A stretch of 64,000 bases of DNA from Tetranychus cinnabarinus (lineage: Eukaryota; Arthropoda; Arachnida; Trombidiformes; Tetranychidae). The notes beneath the pieces are model-generated. The model saw only the letters and a program-made list of their open reading frames with translations. It did not search any database and was not told where the DNA came from. This document shows positions 38,018-49,401 of the stretch, in pieces; position 1 is the stretch's first letter; each line of letters opens with the position of its first letter. Location of the stretch: assembly GCA_022266195.1 (NCBI GenBank), contig WHVY01000004.1:6775501-6839500 (forward strand), given 5' to 3'. Made by a program: the position numbers and the translations under genes.

Positions 38018-40152
38018 ATTATATGAAAAATTTGGTGAGATAGTGTTTACAAAATTTTAAGAAAATGTTGTTGACAGATGAACACAGCACTTTAAAATGA
38101 TAGATCTTTGTTGTAGACAAATGACAGAGGCATGTATGACAATCTGCTCATGAACATCAACTAAAGAAAGAATTTTATTTATTTTTCACTCCAAAAAATC
38201 AAACCAGATAATTAGCTAAAATAAATAAAACAAATAAAAAACAGAGCTACAAGTTATCCATCTACAGCTGGAAACCAACTTTTGTCTTTACAAAAATCAC
38301 GTTGATGGCAACGAAACATCGATACTATCGGACTAGCAATTATTTTTATGCGATTCAAAAACTTAATTTTTTGAATTAAAATCACAATATAATCATAAAA
38401 AATAAATACTAACAATTTATCGCAATATACATCATCAATAGCATTACAACGCGAAATAAATGCTTCACGAAATTGAATCATCTTAATAAAGTAAAGCATT
38501 GATATAAATCAAACCCAATCGTGTTCTTTATTTGATAAATTGTCATCACGGCCGTGACAAGTAATTGAATAAATATAACAGAATTGAATGATTAAGATTA
38601 AAGGGCAAACGATCAACACACATTGTTTTAAACACCGGTGAGCTGAAAAATCAAACGTTAAATGGTAGAGAATGGATAAACATATTTGTTCGTTCAAAAT
38701 TTGCAAATAATCAAGGTAAGTTTAAAGGAGAAAAATTGTGATTAGAAGGAAGAATAGTGATCGATAGATTTTAAGTTTGAAATGAAAACCAATCTCAATT
38801 TGTTCGTGAAGAGATGGAAAGTGTAGAGTTTAGAGATCTGGATAGAAAAGATGAAAATCCAGATTCAGATGGTTGAGAATGAATCTTTTTTCCAACTTAA
38901 TCCAAACCAATATCTCTATTTAATCCATAAATTTCTTCAAAAGTGCGAAGTAGGTAAATATAATGATCCTGGTTGATGTTGATGACGATTTAAATTAGTG
39001 GAAGCAATGTGAATGAGTAGCAATTGTGACAATCATAAACACACATATAAATAAAACACAGAATGACAAAGTAAAACAATTTTCTCGACGAGAGTCTAAA
39101 TTCAAATTGTTGAGACATTTATGATGTGTGTGTACAATTTATGTAAGTGTGAGAGTGTTAAACATTATGATGATAATAATAACAATTGATAACAAAATTA
39201 GTATAAAATACCCAACAAAAGAATAAGAGAAATGTGCTCTAAAGAATGATGAGAACACAAAGAATAGAAAAGAATCAACAACCTTGTTCACTTTTTTTAG
39301 TTTTGTTTATGAATATCTTAAAGGGTTAATAACTTTAGTTTGCTTTTTTTGAATAAAACTCTGAATATTAGATCTTTATTTTTAACATAAAAATAAAGGA
39401 ATGTTGAGAAAGCACCAAATTTTGAGTGAATATGGTTAATCAATTTCTGATATTATTTAAGTCTCACTGAGCTTAACAATGGTGTTCAAGTTCAGAGTTG
39501 ACTTTAATCACAAGTTATTTTTCATCGTCATCAGAAATTATTATCATATCCCTAACAATCAGCCTATTTGTGTAGTGAGTTGCATTCTGACGCTTTCTTT
39601 CTCCCTAGATTTGCTTGTTTAGTGCATATGTTTAAATACAAGTATATTCAAATTGAAGTGCATAATAAACTTGACTTTTCATCATAAACAAAACCAGAAT
39701 CAAGTTTTAAACAAGTTTACCTGATGCTTTTCATAACTCAAAGATGAATGTGAAAATTAAACTCCTATAATCTCTGAATCAATTGATTGGGATCAATTTT
39801 TCAAGCACCTTTCTCTGTTTCTTGTATCAACCTATCGTTATTAATATTTTGTAGTTTTTTTTTCATTCCCTGGTTATCTGCAAGTGTATAATTAAGTGAT
39901 TTTTTTGTTTTTTTGCCTTTTTGATTGTTTGCTGTCAATGCTTTTCACTGGTGAGGTGATGATGCATGATGGCAGATTTTTGTTTCGATTTTTATTTTGT
40001 ATTATTGAGTCTTTTGAAGTCCGAATCTTTGTCTCTTGAACAATAGTTAAACATCTAAAACTCGTTTTCTTTATTATCCATCCCAGAAATTTTCATTCGC
40101 AAACAGGATCCAGAAAAATCCATTATTATTATTTTTGTTTTTGATTTATCAA
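38018..40152. other. CPSF73 promoter region and long TPD52 3' flank
   Basis: No coding exon recognised. TPD52 ends at 40153 on the minus strand, so its 3' UTR must extend leftward here; candidate minus-strand AATAAA sites (TTTATT on +) occur near 38170, which would imply a 3' UTR of up to about 2 kb. The CPSF73 promoter occupies the first few hundred bases, without TATA or TATCGATA. Confidence 0.4.
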
Positions 40153-43100
40153 TTAAGAAAGTGATTTATCTTCTGGTATGGTGGGGGTAGTTGCTGGTGT
40201 TGCTGTTTGTGAAGTCCTTCGTTCACTGTTGAGAGCATCTTCAAAACTATTGGTGCTATTACTTCTGGAACCGGTCATTCGATCCTAGATTAATAATGGA
40301 AGAAAATAAAAGAAACAATTATGAGAAAAATTGTGAGAATGTTTGGGATGAAAAGAGAATGACGAGGGTTGGGAATAATGTAGATGAAATGCTAGAATGG
40401 TATTAAATCTTAACAAGTCAATCTACTAGAGATAATGGAATACGGTTTTGTACCATCACAGGAGGAGATCTTAATTTAGTGGCTATATGATTCGAGCACA
40501 GAGTAAAATAATACAAGTGGTATAAAGTGAGGGTAAGATTATCATTATTAAATGAGTGAGAGGAATAGAAAGGTTGAAGGTGGAGAAAAAAAACATGTTC
40601 ATTCAGATTATCGATTGATTTACTGTGGGAGACAAATATGGGTCAAATATTTTCATCGTTTGAGATTATTGAAGTGACAATGAAATCAAAACGAGATGAA
40701 TAAGTAGTAATATAATAGGAAGTGGAAAACATTTGAAAAGCTTTCTAATGATAGCTATGTCATATATCAATAAGGTTACAGAAATGTGAGATGAAAGATA
40801 AACACTTGAATTGGTCTAAAAATGCGAAGAAAATGAAATTACAATTATTGAGCATCAGAATATGGATAGCAAAGAGTTTCTGTTTCAAGTAATTATTTCA
40901 CCTTGAACTATTCCTAACGATGAATCTCAAAGGATGATCAATTTACTTGGAATGGAAATTAAAAGTATTACAGCAAAACATTGCTCACAACAATATTTCT
41001 ATGGACTATTTACAGTTCACTAGACTGAGCATATACAACAAGAACAACATGAACAGTGAAAAAAACACTTAGTAAAAGAAAAAGAAATCCTAATGATTTG
41101 AAGTAATACTTTTGCTATTAGAGTTTAGAAAAGTGTGGAATAAATTCTCCTTGTTCAGTAGTGTAGCTATGATGATGAGGCAAAGTGAAAAAAGGAAAGA
41201 CGAGACAGCATTCTGATGCTTGATGAATACAAAATGAAATATTTCGTGACTAAGCTAATCATGATTTAAATTCTGTGGCTAAATATGAGAATTTAAATGG
41301 ATGCTGAATCAAGTTTGATTTCTGAGGTGTTCGTTTGCTTCCATTTTAATGTTACTCATTTTGTCTTTTAGTTTCTCTTAAAATGGCCAGCATTAGACAC
41401 TAACAAAGTTGCAACATCTTTCCTTTATCACTGGTAATTTTGTTGGTGTAATGATGAAGATAGAATGAAATATCAATGGCAAAAGAGGTGGAAAAGGCAG
41501 AGGTCATTAGAAGTAAGATTATTATTAACCTTGAGATTTCCAGTTGCTGAAACGACTCGTTCTTCAAATGATTTGAATGCATTGGAATTTTTTACTTCCC
41601 CTAATTTTCGAGCAACACTACCACCGAGACTTCCTAAAACGGATGTTGTCCTTTCACCAACTGTTTTAACTGTTTCCGTGGTTTTTTGATACCTGAAAAT
41701 CAAGGAGGAATAAAATTGATGTTAAAAGATTTGCATGATATGATGAAATGTGTAACAAAACAAGATTTAAATAAATATGTAAAGACAAAAGAAATGACAA
41801 TAAAAAACAGGATTGAACCTCCTGAGATAAAAAAATGAATGAAATTGATAAATGAAAACAAAAGACAAATAAAGCATTTACATTGATTAGGGGAAACATG
41901 CAAAAATATTAAATAAATTGAAGAACATACGCTGAGGTTGGAGCTGAGAGTATTCCAAACCCAGAACTGATGAATTGATAAGCATGAGAAATGAAATAGA
42001 TTATTAATTGACGGATGATGAGAAGCATTGATTGCGAATGTTTGGGTGGGTTCACATGGTGATGGTTATAAACAAGTTAGACGGGAACGTGAGTATTGTC
42101 TGGAAAATTAATAATTTCTAACAATTATGGATGAAATATTTAATGAGCAATCCATTTCTATAGTAAGATGTTTTTTGTTTTTGATCAATCCTAATGCGTA
42201 ATTTTTTACTTCAATCGTTGGGTTTAGTAGATTAGTTTAGGACTTTGACGGTTAATAAGTTAATTTTGTACAAGATCTCGCATAGTTCATAATTACATCT
42301 ACAGATTGAGAATATACGATCTATTTAAGGCTATTGAAATTTCTGATTATTCGAAATCTGTCTGTCAGACTCATTTTAAACAAGCAATTAGCATGGTGAG
42401 ACGATAATCCCTATGCACGTGAATTTTCATTGAAACAAGACCGATCCTCGAGTTGAATCTAGAACGTAAACAGCTTGCTGATTATATTTCCATCAACCAG
42501 TGTTAAGATAAACAAAATATTGATTATATTTTAAACAATTGCCCTTGCCAATGAAATCTTAGCAATTGAATGACAACTCAAAAACAAAAAATTAATCATC
42601 GCAGAGTGAGACAATAACAGTTGACACAGCTATGAGGAAAAGTGACAATAAAATGCAAATAAAATACGATGGACATTTAAAATGTTATCCATTTACTGAT
42701 TATGCCAAAAAAAGGTTAAGTTCTTCATCTACTTTTTCGTTTATTTATATTCGAACCTTTCACAATTAATCTGCATCGAGAAAGCATTTATTGTTCAACA
42801 CATAGGGATCAACAGAGACTGTCCTATTCTCATATGCAAAAGATTTTGAGATATTTTTAGCTTACATTGTTAGTGATGTATAGTGTAACCATTGAAAGGT
42901 AATTACTTAATAAAACATATACACTAAAATGTGTCAAATTTTATCAACGAAATGATAGGATAAAAAGGTAAAATGGCATGTCTATTCTATCTCTGCCTTT
43001 TTTGACTATTTCTGACTATGAATTGCTTTCTAATTTGAATAGAAATCTCTAATGAATTCTATAACTCTGCGAAATGGTACTTACTAATGAAATTTACTTA

Positions 43101-43964
43101 TTGGGTCAATAATTGTCATGAATTAATGATAAAACTTACGCTGTTGATTCTTGAATACTCTTTACCCCTTGACCAATATCATCTCGAAACTCTCGCCAAA
43201 CAGAGATGCCAAGTTTCTTTTTCAATTCAGATGCATGGCGTAATTTTGATGAAAGAACTTGTCTCAATGTTTGAATCTCTTCCTCGGTCTGACAAAACGA
43301 ATGCAAATATGATTATTTAAAGAGAGAAAAAAAGGAAAGGAAAGAGAAAGCATATGTTAGTGTAAATAAATAGCAATGAAAGGTGTTAAATAATGATAGT
43401 AAAAAAAAGATAAACACAAAAAGGTAATGATTCAAAGAAAAATATGATGATACATTTAATATCTGTTAATAACTAACCCTTGCCAGCTCTGTTCGCCATT
43501 CTTCTTCTAAAGCAGCCTTTTGCTCTGGATCCATGTTGGCATAATCGGCAAGATTGGAATCAGATGAAACATCAAAAGTATCATCTGAAGCATTGTAAAA
43601 GGTGCTGTCTAAATAATTACAATGAAAGGAAAAGAGAAAAATTAAACAACATTAATAATGATAACAATTGAAGTCGAATCATTAGAGGCAGGTTTGTCAT
43701 GATTTTCTGATCTGATGAAAGGATGGTAATGGAACAATAAAATTTCAGAGAAAAATTCATCATTGCTTTCAGAATGACAGTTGGGTTAGGATGGAGAAGA
43801 AAAGATTTGAGTTGTCTGGTTTTTTTTGATAGGAAAGGGAAGTGAGAAGTGGATAAAGGTAAGAGTACATTCTTGATTCACCGTTAAGAAAAAAAACATG
43901 ATAAATTGTTGAAAATTGAGTAAAGAAAAATAGTCTTACCAGATTGAGACATACCTTTGGACAT
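40153..43964 (-). CDS. TPD52: tumor protein D52 family protein (TPD52/TPD54-like)
   Basis: Small coiled-coil protein; the family binds small transport vesicles and takes part in membrane traffic. Minus-strand exons: 43964..43940, 43608..43478, 43288..43140, 41966..41931, 41692..41530, 40284..40153, giving 211 residues; all GT/AG and in phase. Recognisable blocks: EEEIQTLRQVLSSKLRH (coiled coil), KKKLGISVWREFRDDIGQG, YQKTTETVKTVGERT, GGSVARKLGEVKNS and FKSFEERVVSATGNLK, in the same order as vertebrate D52 proteins. The acidic MDPEQKAALEEEW segment precedes the coiled coil. The 36-base fourth exon keeps phase when skipped (199 residues), and skipping restores the canonical junction before YQKT, so it looks like a cassette exon. 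The last exon is a Thr/Ser-rich tail (TATPATTPTIPEDKS). The start MSKGMSQS is short but the only in-frame ATG near the shared promoter. Confidence 0.9.
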
Positions 43965-44228
43965 GATTAAAATATAATTGAATTAAAACTGTTTTGATGA
44001 TAATCGAAGAGCCGTCAACAACAAAGAACTGAACTGGTTGCTTTTCAATTTCAACTGATATTTCATTAGCAAAAGATATCGATCGCTTATATAACATCGA
44101 TCTCAAATATCGATAGTTTTATCGATGTATTGAGACCAGAAAGCAGAAGATCAATTTGCCCGTATTTAACGAAAAGCTTTGTTTTGTTGATTTATTTTTT
44201 TACAAATCTTTCTGGTTTAATTTAAATC
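43965..44228. promoter_or_regulatory. bidirectional promoter TPD52/PAIP1 with TATCGAT elements
   Basis: The two start codons point away from each other across 264 bases. Inside are TATCGAT at 44077-44083, a full TATCGATA octamer at 44108-44115, TATCGAT at 44120-44126 and an extra ATCGAT near 44095. TATCGATA is the known DRE element bound by DREF in arthropod housekeeping promoters. No TATA box is evident. Confidence 0.65.
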
Positions 44229-46170
44229 ATGTCTCAATCAAAGAGTAACAATCAAGCAGGTAAGTTTATTAATATTATTCCTCTCTCGGTCTCTCTTTTG
44301 ACACATTTAACTTGATTTTATACTTTATATAACTGTCAATTTAATGCATAACATTATTTAAGGCTATGTTCTTATATTCGCTTTTGAGTTGTCATTTTGA
44401 TTATAACATGTTTTTTTTCATCAGCCCCGCCAGTTTGCTTTTTATAAAATTTATTGATTCTTTAATTTTAATCAAATTTCTCTATCATTTTGATATTATC
44501 TTTTTGTTTGAGATTCATCCCTTCGTTGATCTCGTCATTTTGTGCTGATGTCACCTTGGCCTCTTGACGTTTCTTTGTTTGACTCCTTTAAAAATAATTT
44601 TTGCTTTTTTTGCTCTTTTTAGAATACTCTTTTTTATTTTAATTTGCGTTTCAATTTTTATGCGTATATTTTCTTATTTTCAATATTCCTTTCATAGAAG
44701 CCAAGAGTGGAGCATCAAAGAAATGGACTCTGAATCCAGAGGCAGCAGAGTTTGTCCCCAGATTTACTCCAAGTCAACCAACGTTATCTTCTGGCATGGG
44801 CTCTTACAAACCCTTAGGATCGGGTGGTTCTGGAACCGGTTCATCAATGGCTGGTACTACAGGTCCTCCTTCCAGGGTCTTTAAAGCCTACCATAATGGA
44901 AATGAATGGTCTGAGAATGAAAATGAATTTGTGCGAGAAAGTGACTCGGAAGTTGAAGATTACGTGGCTCTCAGCGAATTGAAAGATTTTATTGACGCAA
45001 TTTCTTCGAACCCAGCGCAGTATGATACTGAGCTCAATTACATTACTGAGGTCCTAAATAACTGGATAACGGAGGATCCTGATATTATCATGCAGTGCAT
45101 TGTTAACACTATCGTCGACCAGGTAATAATCATTTATCTTGATCAACATGTTCTGTGTTGCTCTAGAAATTTTCTTTTGCTACATATTTTCCCTCTCTTT
45201 TCAATTTAGTGCTTTATAATTAACGTTTTTTTCTCTTCTTGTTTTGTACACTTTCTAGGGAATAATTGATACTAATTTTCGTTACAATGGAGTTCGCCTG
45301 TGTGTTCATCTTATCGCAAACCTCAGAGCTATTACCAGTAAAGGTTCATTCAAAGATATACTTTTGCAGAGGTAATTTAACATGAACTTTAACGTTAAAT
45401 TAGAAATATCACCATTTATCTGGGATTTTAGATGCCAACGGGAAATTTCAAGACGCGATTCAATGGCCAAGGCATCTGATGGTGGACATTACTTGAGAGG
45501 GGTTGCTCTTTTCATTGCCGATTTATCCACTCGAATTGATGACTCAGATCTTGTTGAGGCACTTCCAGAACTTATCGAAACCTTACTGTCTCATACAACC
45601 ACGGACAATGTTAAATGCGCATGTAATATCTTAAAGGTAATTGTCGTTAACTATCTTTATTGTTTAATTTCTCACTATTTTATATTTGTTTTAATCTCAG
45701 TTATGTGGCACGCATCTCGAAGATTACCTCAAGAAAAACCAGAGTGACCAAATGGATAACATATTTGACCGTCTAAAAGGAATCAGTAGTCGTAGTCAAG
45801 TCTCTGACTCATTAAAAAATGTAATTAATAACGTTGTTGAGTTCAGAGCTAACAACTGGAAAACTCCGGCTTCATCTAGTTCCATTGTTAACCCATACGC
45901 ATCCGGCGCTAATAATCCATACAATGACTACAGTTCATCTAATATTAATCATCACTACCAGAGCTATGGGCAGAACGATCATCATCCAAGGTAAGGATCT
46001 TGACTGCATAAATTGAAATTTTCTTTTTGATGATTGATTAAATGTTTATTTATAAAATTTTACTTTTGTTCCAAAATAGTTATGACTTTGGTCCATGTGG
46101 AGACGAAGGGGACCAGGATGTTTGCGATGCCTTTGAGGAGTTCTTAAGAGACTCTGGACAACTTAAATAG
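44229..46170 (+). CDS. PAIP1: PAIP1-like poly(A)-binding-protein-interacting protein (PAM2 + MIF4G)
   Basis: Cytoplasmic translation factor; the family bridges poly(A)-binding protein and initiation factors to promote cap-dependent translation. Six exons: 44229..44259, 44698..45122, 45259..45371, 45432..45636, 45701..45990, 46080..46170; 384 residues, in phase throughout. A PAM2 motif for the PABP MLLE domain is visible near the N-terminus (SKKWTLNPEAAEFVPRF), followed by a Gly/Ser linker, then a helical MIF4G-type domain from about residue 95 (EDYVALSELKDFIDAIS, YNGVRLCVHLIANLRAI, LPELIETLLSHTTTDNVK). The C-terminus has an Asn/Tyr/Ser-rich stretch and ends in an acidic peptide (DVCDAFEEFLRDSGQLK) resembling the PAIP1 C-terminal PABP-binding segment. 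Divergently paired with TPD52. AATAAA follows at 46278. Confidence 0.88.
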
Positions 46171-46277
46171 AATCCATCAATAACCGAAAAATTTACATTT
46201 CAGTTTTCAGAAGTTTTTTGAACCATAAAATTTTCTTGAAGATCTGTCCGCTTTTTTTCCTCTGAATTATGTGGCTA

Positions 46278-46283
46278 AATAAA
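46278..46283 (+). promoter_or_regulatory. AATAAA poly(A) signal, PAIP1
   Basis: Lies about 110 bases after the PAIP1 stop codon and well before the next gene. Confidence 0.65.
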
Positions 46284-46640
46284 AGTCTTAATGCTTTCGT
46301 TTATGTTTCAATTTATTTCTCCACCCGAATGTGAAAAACCAAAAATCTACAAATTAAATCAATTATTGTCTAACATCCAACATAAGAATGCGAAACTGTA
46401 ATTAGAAACCAAAATAAGGAATAATGTTTAAACATTTGAGCAACAATGAGTAGGATTAATTTTACCAAGAATGAAAGTTAACATTTTAATAATGATGCAT
46501 CTAATTTCATCATAATTATTTGTATCTTGTGATTGATTGTTGAAAATTCATCTCATTATCAAAATTATTTTGATTGGCTTCAGAACAAAAACTATAATTT
46601 CTCTTATCGTTGGATTTTGTGGATTATTGATAAACCAATC
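46284..46640. other. intergenic, promoter of the ARL6IP1-like gene
   Basis: AT-rich spacer between two + strand genes. The receptor reading frame of the next gene is open upstream of its first ATG but contains no ATG, so 46641 is the natural start. No TATA box at a convincing position. Confidence 0.4.
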
Positions 46641-47620
46641 ATGTCATCAGGTCCCATGATTCCATGGGTAAGTTTAAAATTACTCATAAACCAAAACCAA
46701 GAAAGTAATCTTTTATTACAAATTAAATTAACTGATTTTTCTTCTTAATTTTACAGAAAACTAAATTCACGGTTGCTCTGTCTGAGCATAAATTCCTCTT
46801 TTCTCAACTATGGCGACTTATGATATGGGAAAAGCCTTTCCACCCCGTCATTACCTTTCTTGTGGTTACGATCTTATTCTGGTAATTTTGGTGTTTTATT
46901 TTTTAAATTTATCTACTTTAAGTAGAATTTGTTCTTATTCTGTCTTTATTTTTTTATTATTAGGATTATTTCTATATCTAAAGCTACTGTTATCACGACC
47001 GCTGCTGCCGTTGGAATTTTATGCGTCCTTGTCGACTTTGCCGGCCCAGGTATCTATCATTCACTCGAACCTCATTTCGGGTAAGTTATTATCAATTATC
47101 ATTTGAGAATCAATTGTAGCATATTAGAAAAGTTTCAACTAATGAAATTTGTATGTTTAGACCTGCCCGAGATCTAGATTATGATGCGTTTTGTGGATAC
47201 CTGTCTTTACCAATTAAATTGCTTGACACCGGAATACACAAATTGATTGAGATGAAACGTCGACAAAAAGCTGTTCTATCTGGTTCATTGGCTGGTGTTC
47301 TGTTCATTACTATATTTATTGGGCGAATCAACAATTACTATCTCTGCTATTTATCCATTTTAAGTTACCTCATGGCTCCTGGTGCTTTGAAAAGAGCTGG
47401 GATTAATGTCAATGACTACACTCGTCTAGGTGGTCCATCAACATCAATGACTTCTTCTCCTTCTCCTTCTCCTTCTCCGTCTCCAATATCACCGATTAGA
47501 CCACCAACTCCACCACCTCCACCACCGCCCTCGATCAACAGATTCCCCAGTCCAAGTAGCTCACCAATGAATAAAAATCTTAAAGATCTTAAAGAAGATT
47601 CTAAAGATGATGACGATTAA
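46641..47620 (+). CDS. ARL6IP1-like ER membrane-shaping protein
   Basis: Predicted ER membrane protein with reticulon-type hairpins; ARL6IP1 shapes ER tubules. Exons 46641..46667, 46757..46881, 46964..47080 and 47161..47620; 242 residues, all joins in phase with GT/AG. The start MSSGPMIPW is the first ATG of the frame. Two hydrophobic double segments are visible: one from about residue 37 after LMIWEKPFHP (FLVVTILFW, then AAAVGILCVLVDFAGPG), and a second after KRRQKAVLSG (SLAGVLFITIFIGRINNYY, then SYLMAPG), the same pattern and spacing as ARL6IP1, including the segment ending in PG. The C-terminal tail is distinctive: about 70 residues of Ser/Pro repeats, a run of seven prolines and an acidic KDDDD end. 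FAM134/RETREG reticulophagy receptors share the fold and are the main alternative; no clear LIR motif is seen. AATAAA at 47741. Confidence 0.75.
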
Positions 47621-47740
47621 TCGCCAAAATGCAGAAGAGATAATTGATTTAAACCTTTTTACAATTTAATCAAACTTCAGAATTTCCTATTTTTACGTTA
47701 CCTCTCATTTATCTTGAAAATTTATTTCTTTATTTCTGAC

Positions 47741-47746
47741 AATAAA
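47741..47746 (+). promoter_or_regulatory. AATAAA poly(A) signal, ARL6IP1-like gene
   Basis: Lies about 120 bases after the stop codon at 47620. Confidence 0.65.
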
Positions 47747-47873
47747 AAACTTTCAATGAATAATTTTTGTTTCTTATTTATCTCCATCTAAATCATTCGG
47801 TTTTCAATAAATACTTGAGTTAACAAGCATTAACAACAATAATGGTTAGAAATTTTTGAATTACAATAAACAA

Positions 47874-47905
47874 TAATCGATAGTATCGACATTGCATTAT
47901 CAACA
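47874..47905 (+). promoter_or_regulatory. LYRM4 copy 1 promoter segment, repeated at copy 2
   Basis: A 32-base segment beginning TAATCGATAGTATCGACATT occurs here, 114 bases before the copy 1 start, and again at 49201-49232 upstream of copy 2 with one change. It contains DRE-like ATCGATA/TATCGA cores. Its conservation next to both copies suggests shared promoter sequence. Confidence 0.6.
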
Positions 47906-47987
47906 ACAATTTTTGCTCAGCAGTTGTAAATGCGTGTTTTGTTTTGTGATTTTATTCAGTGTTAAATTCCAGCCTGATTTGATCAAC

Positions 47988-48257
47988 ATGTCATCCCATC
48001 ATGTCAAAGTTAGATCACTCTATAAAATGTTACTTCGAGAATCGAGTAAATTTCATAATTACAATTTCAAAGAGTACGCAAAAAGAAAAGTACGCCATGA
48101 ATTTCGCAAAAATATAAATTGCAATGATCCATCTCGAGTATCCCAACTAATTGGAGAAGCAGAGAGTAATTTACAAATGTTACAAAGACAAGTGGTCATC
48201 CAAAATCTTTATAAAGCGGAGCCTTTAGTGATTGATGCTCAATTAGACCGCAAATAA
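47988..48257 (+). CDS. LYRM4: LYRM4/ISD11-like protein, tandem copy 1
   Basis: LYR-family partner of cysteine desulfurase NFS1 and acyl carrier protein in mitochondrial iron-sulphur cluster assembly. Single exon, 89 residues, starting MSSHHVKVRSLYKMLLRE; the LYR tripeptide is LYK in both copies. Downstream blocks match ISD11: SKFHNYNFKEY, RKVRHEFRKN, and IQNLYKAEPLVIDAQ. The ATG at 47988 aligns with the copy 2 start; the frame is open further upstream but without conservation. It lacks the intron and C-terminal exon of copy 2 and instead stops at LDRK. Position 64 of copy 2's KEYSLRKV motif is changed to KEYAKRKV here, away from the family's Leu. The stop lies inside a 27-base segment also found 3' of copy 2 (52658-52684), so the end of this copy looks rearranged. 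It could be functional or a young duplicate. Confidence 0.75.
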   Translation: MSSHHVKVRSLYKMLLRESSKFHNYNFKEYAKRKVRHEFRKNINCNDPSRVSQLIGEAESNLQMLQRQVVIQNLYKAEPLVIDAQLDRK

Positions 48258-48277
48258 ACCAAGCTTGTATATTAATT
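48251..48277. repeat. 27-base segment shared with 52658-52684
   Basis: Identical 27 bases, beginning CAAATAAACCAAGCTTG, occur here across the stop codon of LYRM4 copy 1 and 525 bases downstream of copy 2. Immediately after it, on +, begins the GPCR-derived pseudogene, so it marks a rearrangement junction. Confidence 0.8.
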
Positions 48278-49028
48278 CTCGAAATGTATTATCTTCAACC
48301 AGTAAATCACCTGAATAAATAGTTTCAAATTCCTTATGAGACATTTGAGTTGAAGCTGTACACAAACCGGGTTCACCTTTACATTTTTTTTTACCATGTA
48401 ACTCGAAGCCCTTGAACCAAGATAAACAATGTAAAAAGATAATCAACAGCTGAGTAATGATATGAATAAAAATAGGTGTCGCGATATAATTTCAAGATTG
48501 ACTGCCAAATTGGTAAATAAATGTTTAACTGAAGGTTCATTTGCAATAATCAAAATGGGTACATTTTCAGGAATTGAAGAGACCATTGTTTTAATTATTC
48601 CTAAGTAGCTTAGAGATTCGTCTTTTGTTGATGAAGTGCGAGGATCATCATGAGTTTCAAAGAGATTCGGATTGGGCAAACCAGAAACCATTGTAAGGCA
48701 AAAGTTATCTTTAAGAGAGGCTTGACCCAAGAGTTTCAACGTTTGAAGTGAATGTTCATCGATTGAATGAAGGATGGCAACTTGAGTCCATTTTAAATCA
48801 CCAATGGCTATTCTCCTCAACAACTTACCCAATTTGATACCAGGAATAAGAGATGATTTAATAGGATATCCATTGTCTTTATTAATCAATGATATTAACC
48901 ATCTCATTGATTCAAAAAGCGTAGATTTGTGTAGATGAAGAAAAGCAATAAATAGACAGTAATCAATGGCCAACTTCCAACAATCAACTGATCACGATGA
49001 TGACGATCTGGTCAGGTTAATCAGCTTT
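48278..49028 (-). pseudogene. truncated, rearranged copy of the class C GPCR gene
   Basis: Read on -, this segment carries pieces of the GPCR at 25911-29045 in parental order: a piece matching DNA upstream of that gene (24975-25050), the exon 1 end (FESMRWLISLINKDNGY...GIKLG) with its donor and the first bases of intron 1 still attached, then IGDLKWTQVAILHSIDEH through to LFTNLAVNLEII, then a short piece matching KCKGEPGLC to NTFREL. Large parts between are deleted, including the start codon region, the second half of the flytrap and the entire 7TM domain. Retention of intronic and upstream sequence shows DNA-level duplication rather than retrotransposition. Identity in the longest block is very high, so the copy is recent. 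It has a stop after FLFISLLSC and cannot make a receptor. The open frame of 176 codons at 48443-48973 is the remains. Confidence 0.9.
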
Positions 49029-49257
49029 TCCATCATCTTCCCAACATAAATACAATATCACTTCCGAGTTCCAAAATATTCAAAATTTAAACTGAGACGA
49101 TAGAAGAGATCTTCGATTTTTCAATAACTGCACCCAATCGAGGCATTAATAGTGTTAATAAATGCTAATTAAATATTTTGAAATAAAATTAACATTATAA
49201 TAATCGATAGTATCGACATTGCGTTATCAACATGGGTTTCTTCAGGAATTTGATCAG

Positions 49258-49265
49258 CAGCTGTT
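49258..49265. repeat. left target-site duplication of the hAT element
   Basis: CAGCTGTT directly before the left TIR; the same 8 bases recur at 51403-51410 after the right end. Eight bases is the hAT hallmark. Confidence 0.85.
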
Positions 49266-49294
49266 TAGAGTTGGACGATAACTGAAAAATGAAT

Positions 49295-49343
49295 TATCGA
49301 TAGATATTGTTATTGAATAAATTGTTATCGATATTTATCGATA
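49295..49343. repeat. left subterminal TATCGATA cluster of the hAT element
   Basis: Three TATCGATA octamers at 49295-49302, 49326-49333 and 49336-49343. hAT transposases generally bind short repeats inside the ends; this cluster is the natural candidate. Confidence 0.7.
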
Positions 49344-49401
49344 AATTATTGATAATTTATTGTTATTGTTATCGAAAAAAGTAAACAAAAATTAAAGCAT
49401 T

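Noticed and set aside
41465..41903. Overlapping small frames on both strands around a TPD52 exon
   Set aside because: Only the minus frame containing YQKTTETVKTVGERT is real; the rest are shadows or intron.
46533..46640. N-terminal extension of the ARL6IP1-like protein
   Set aside because: The frame is open but has no ATG before 46641.
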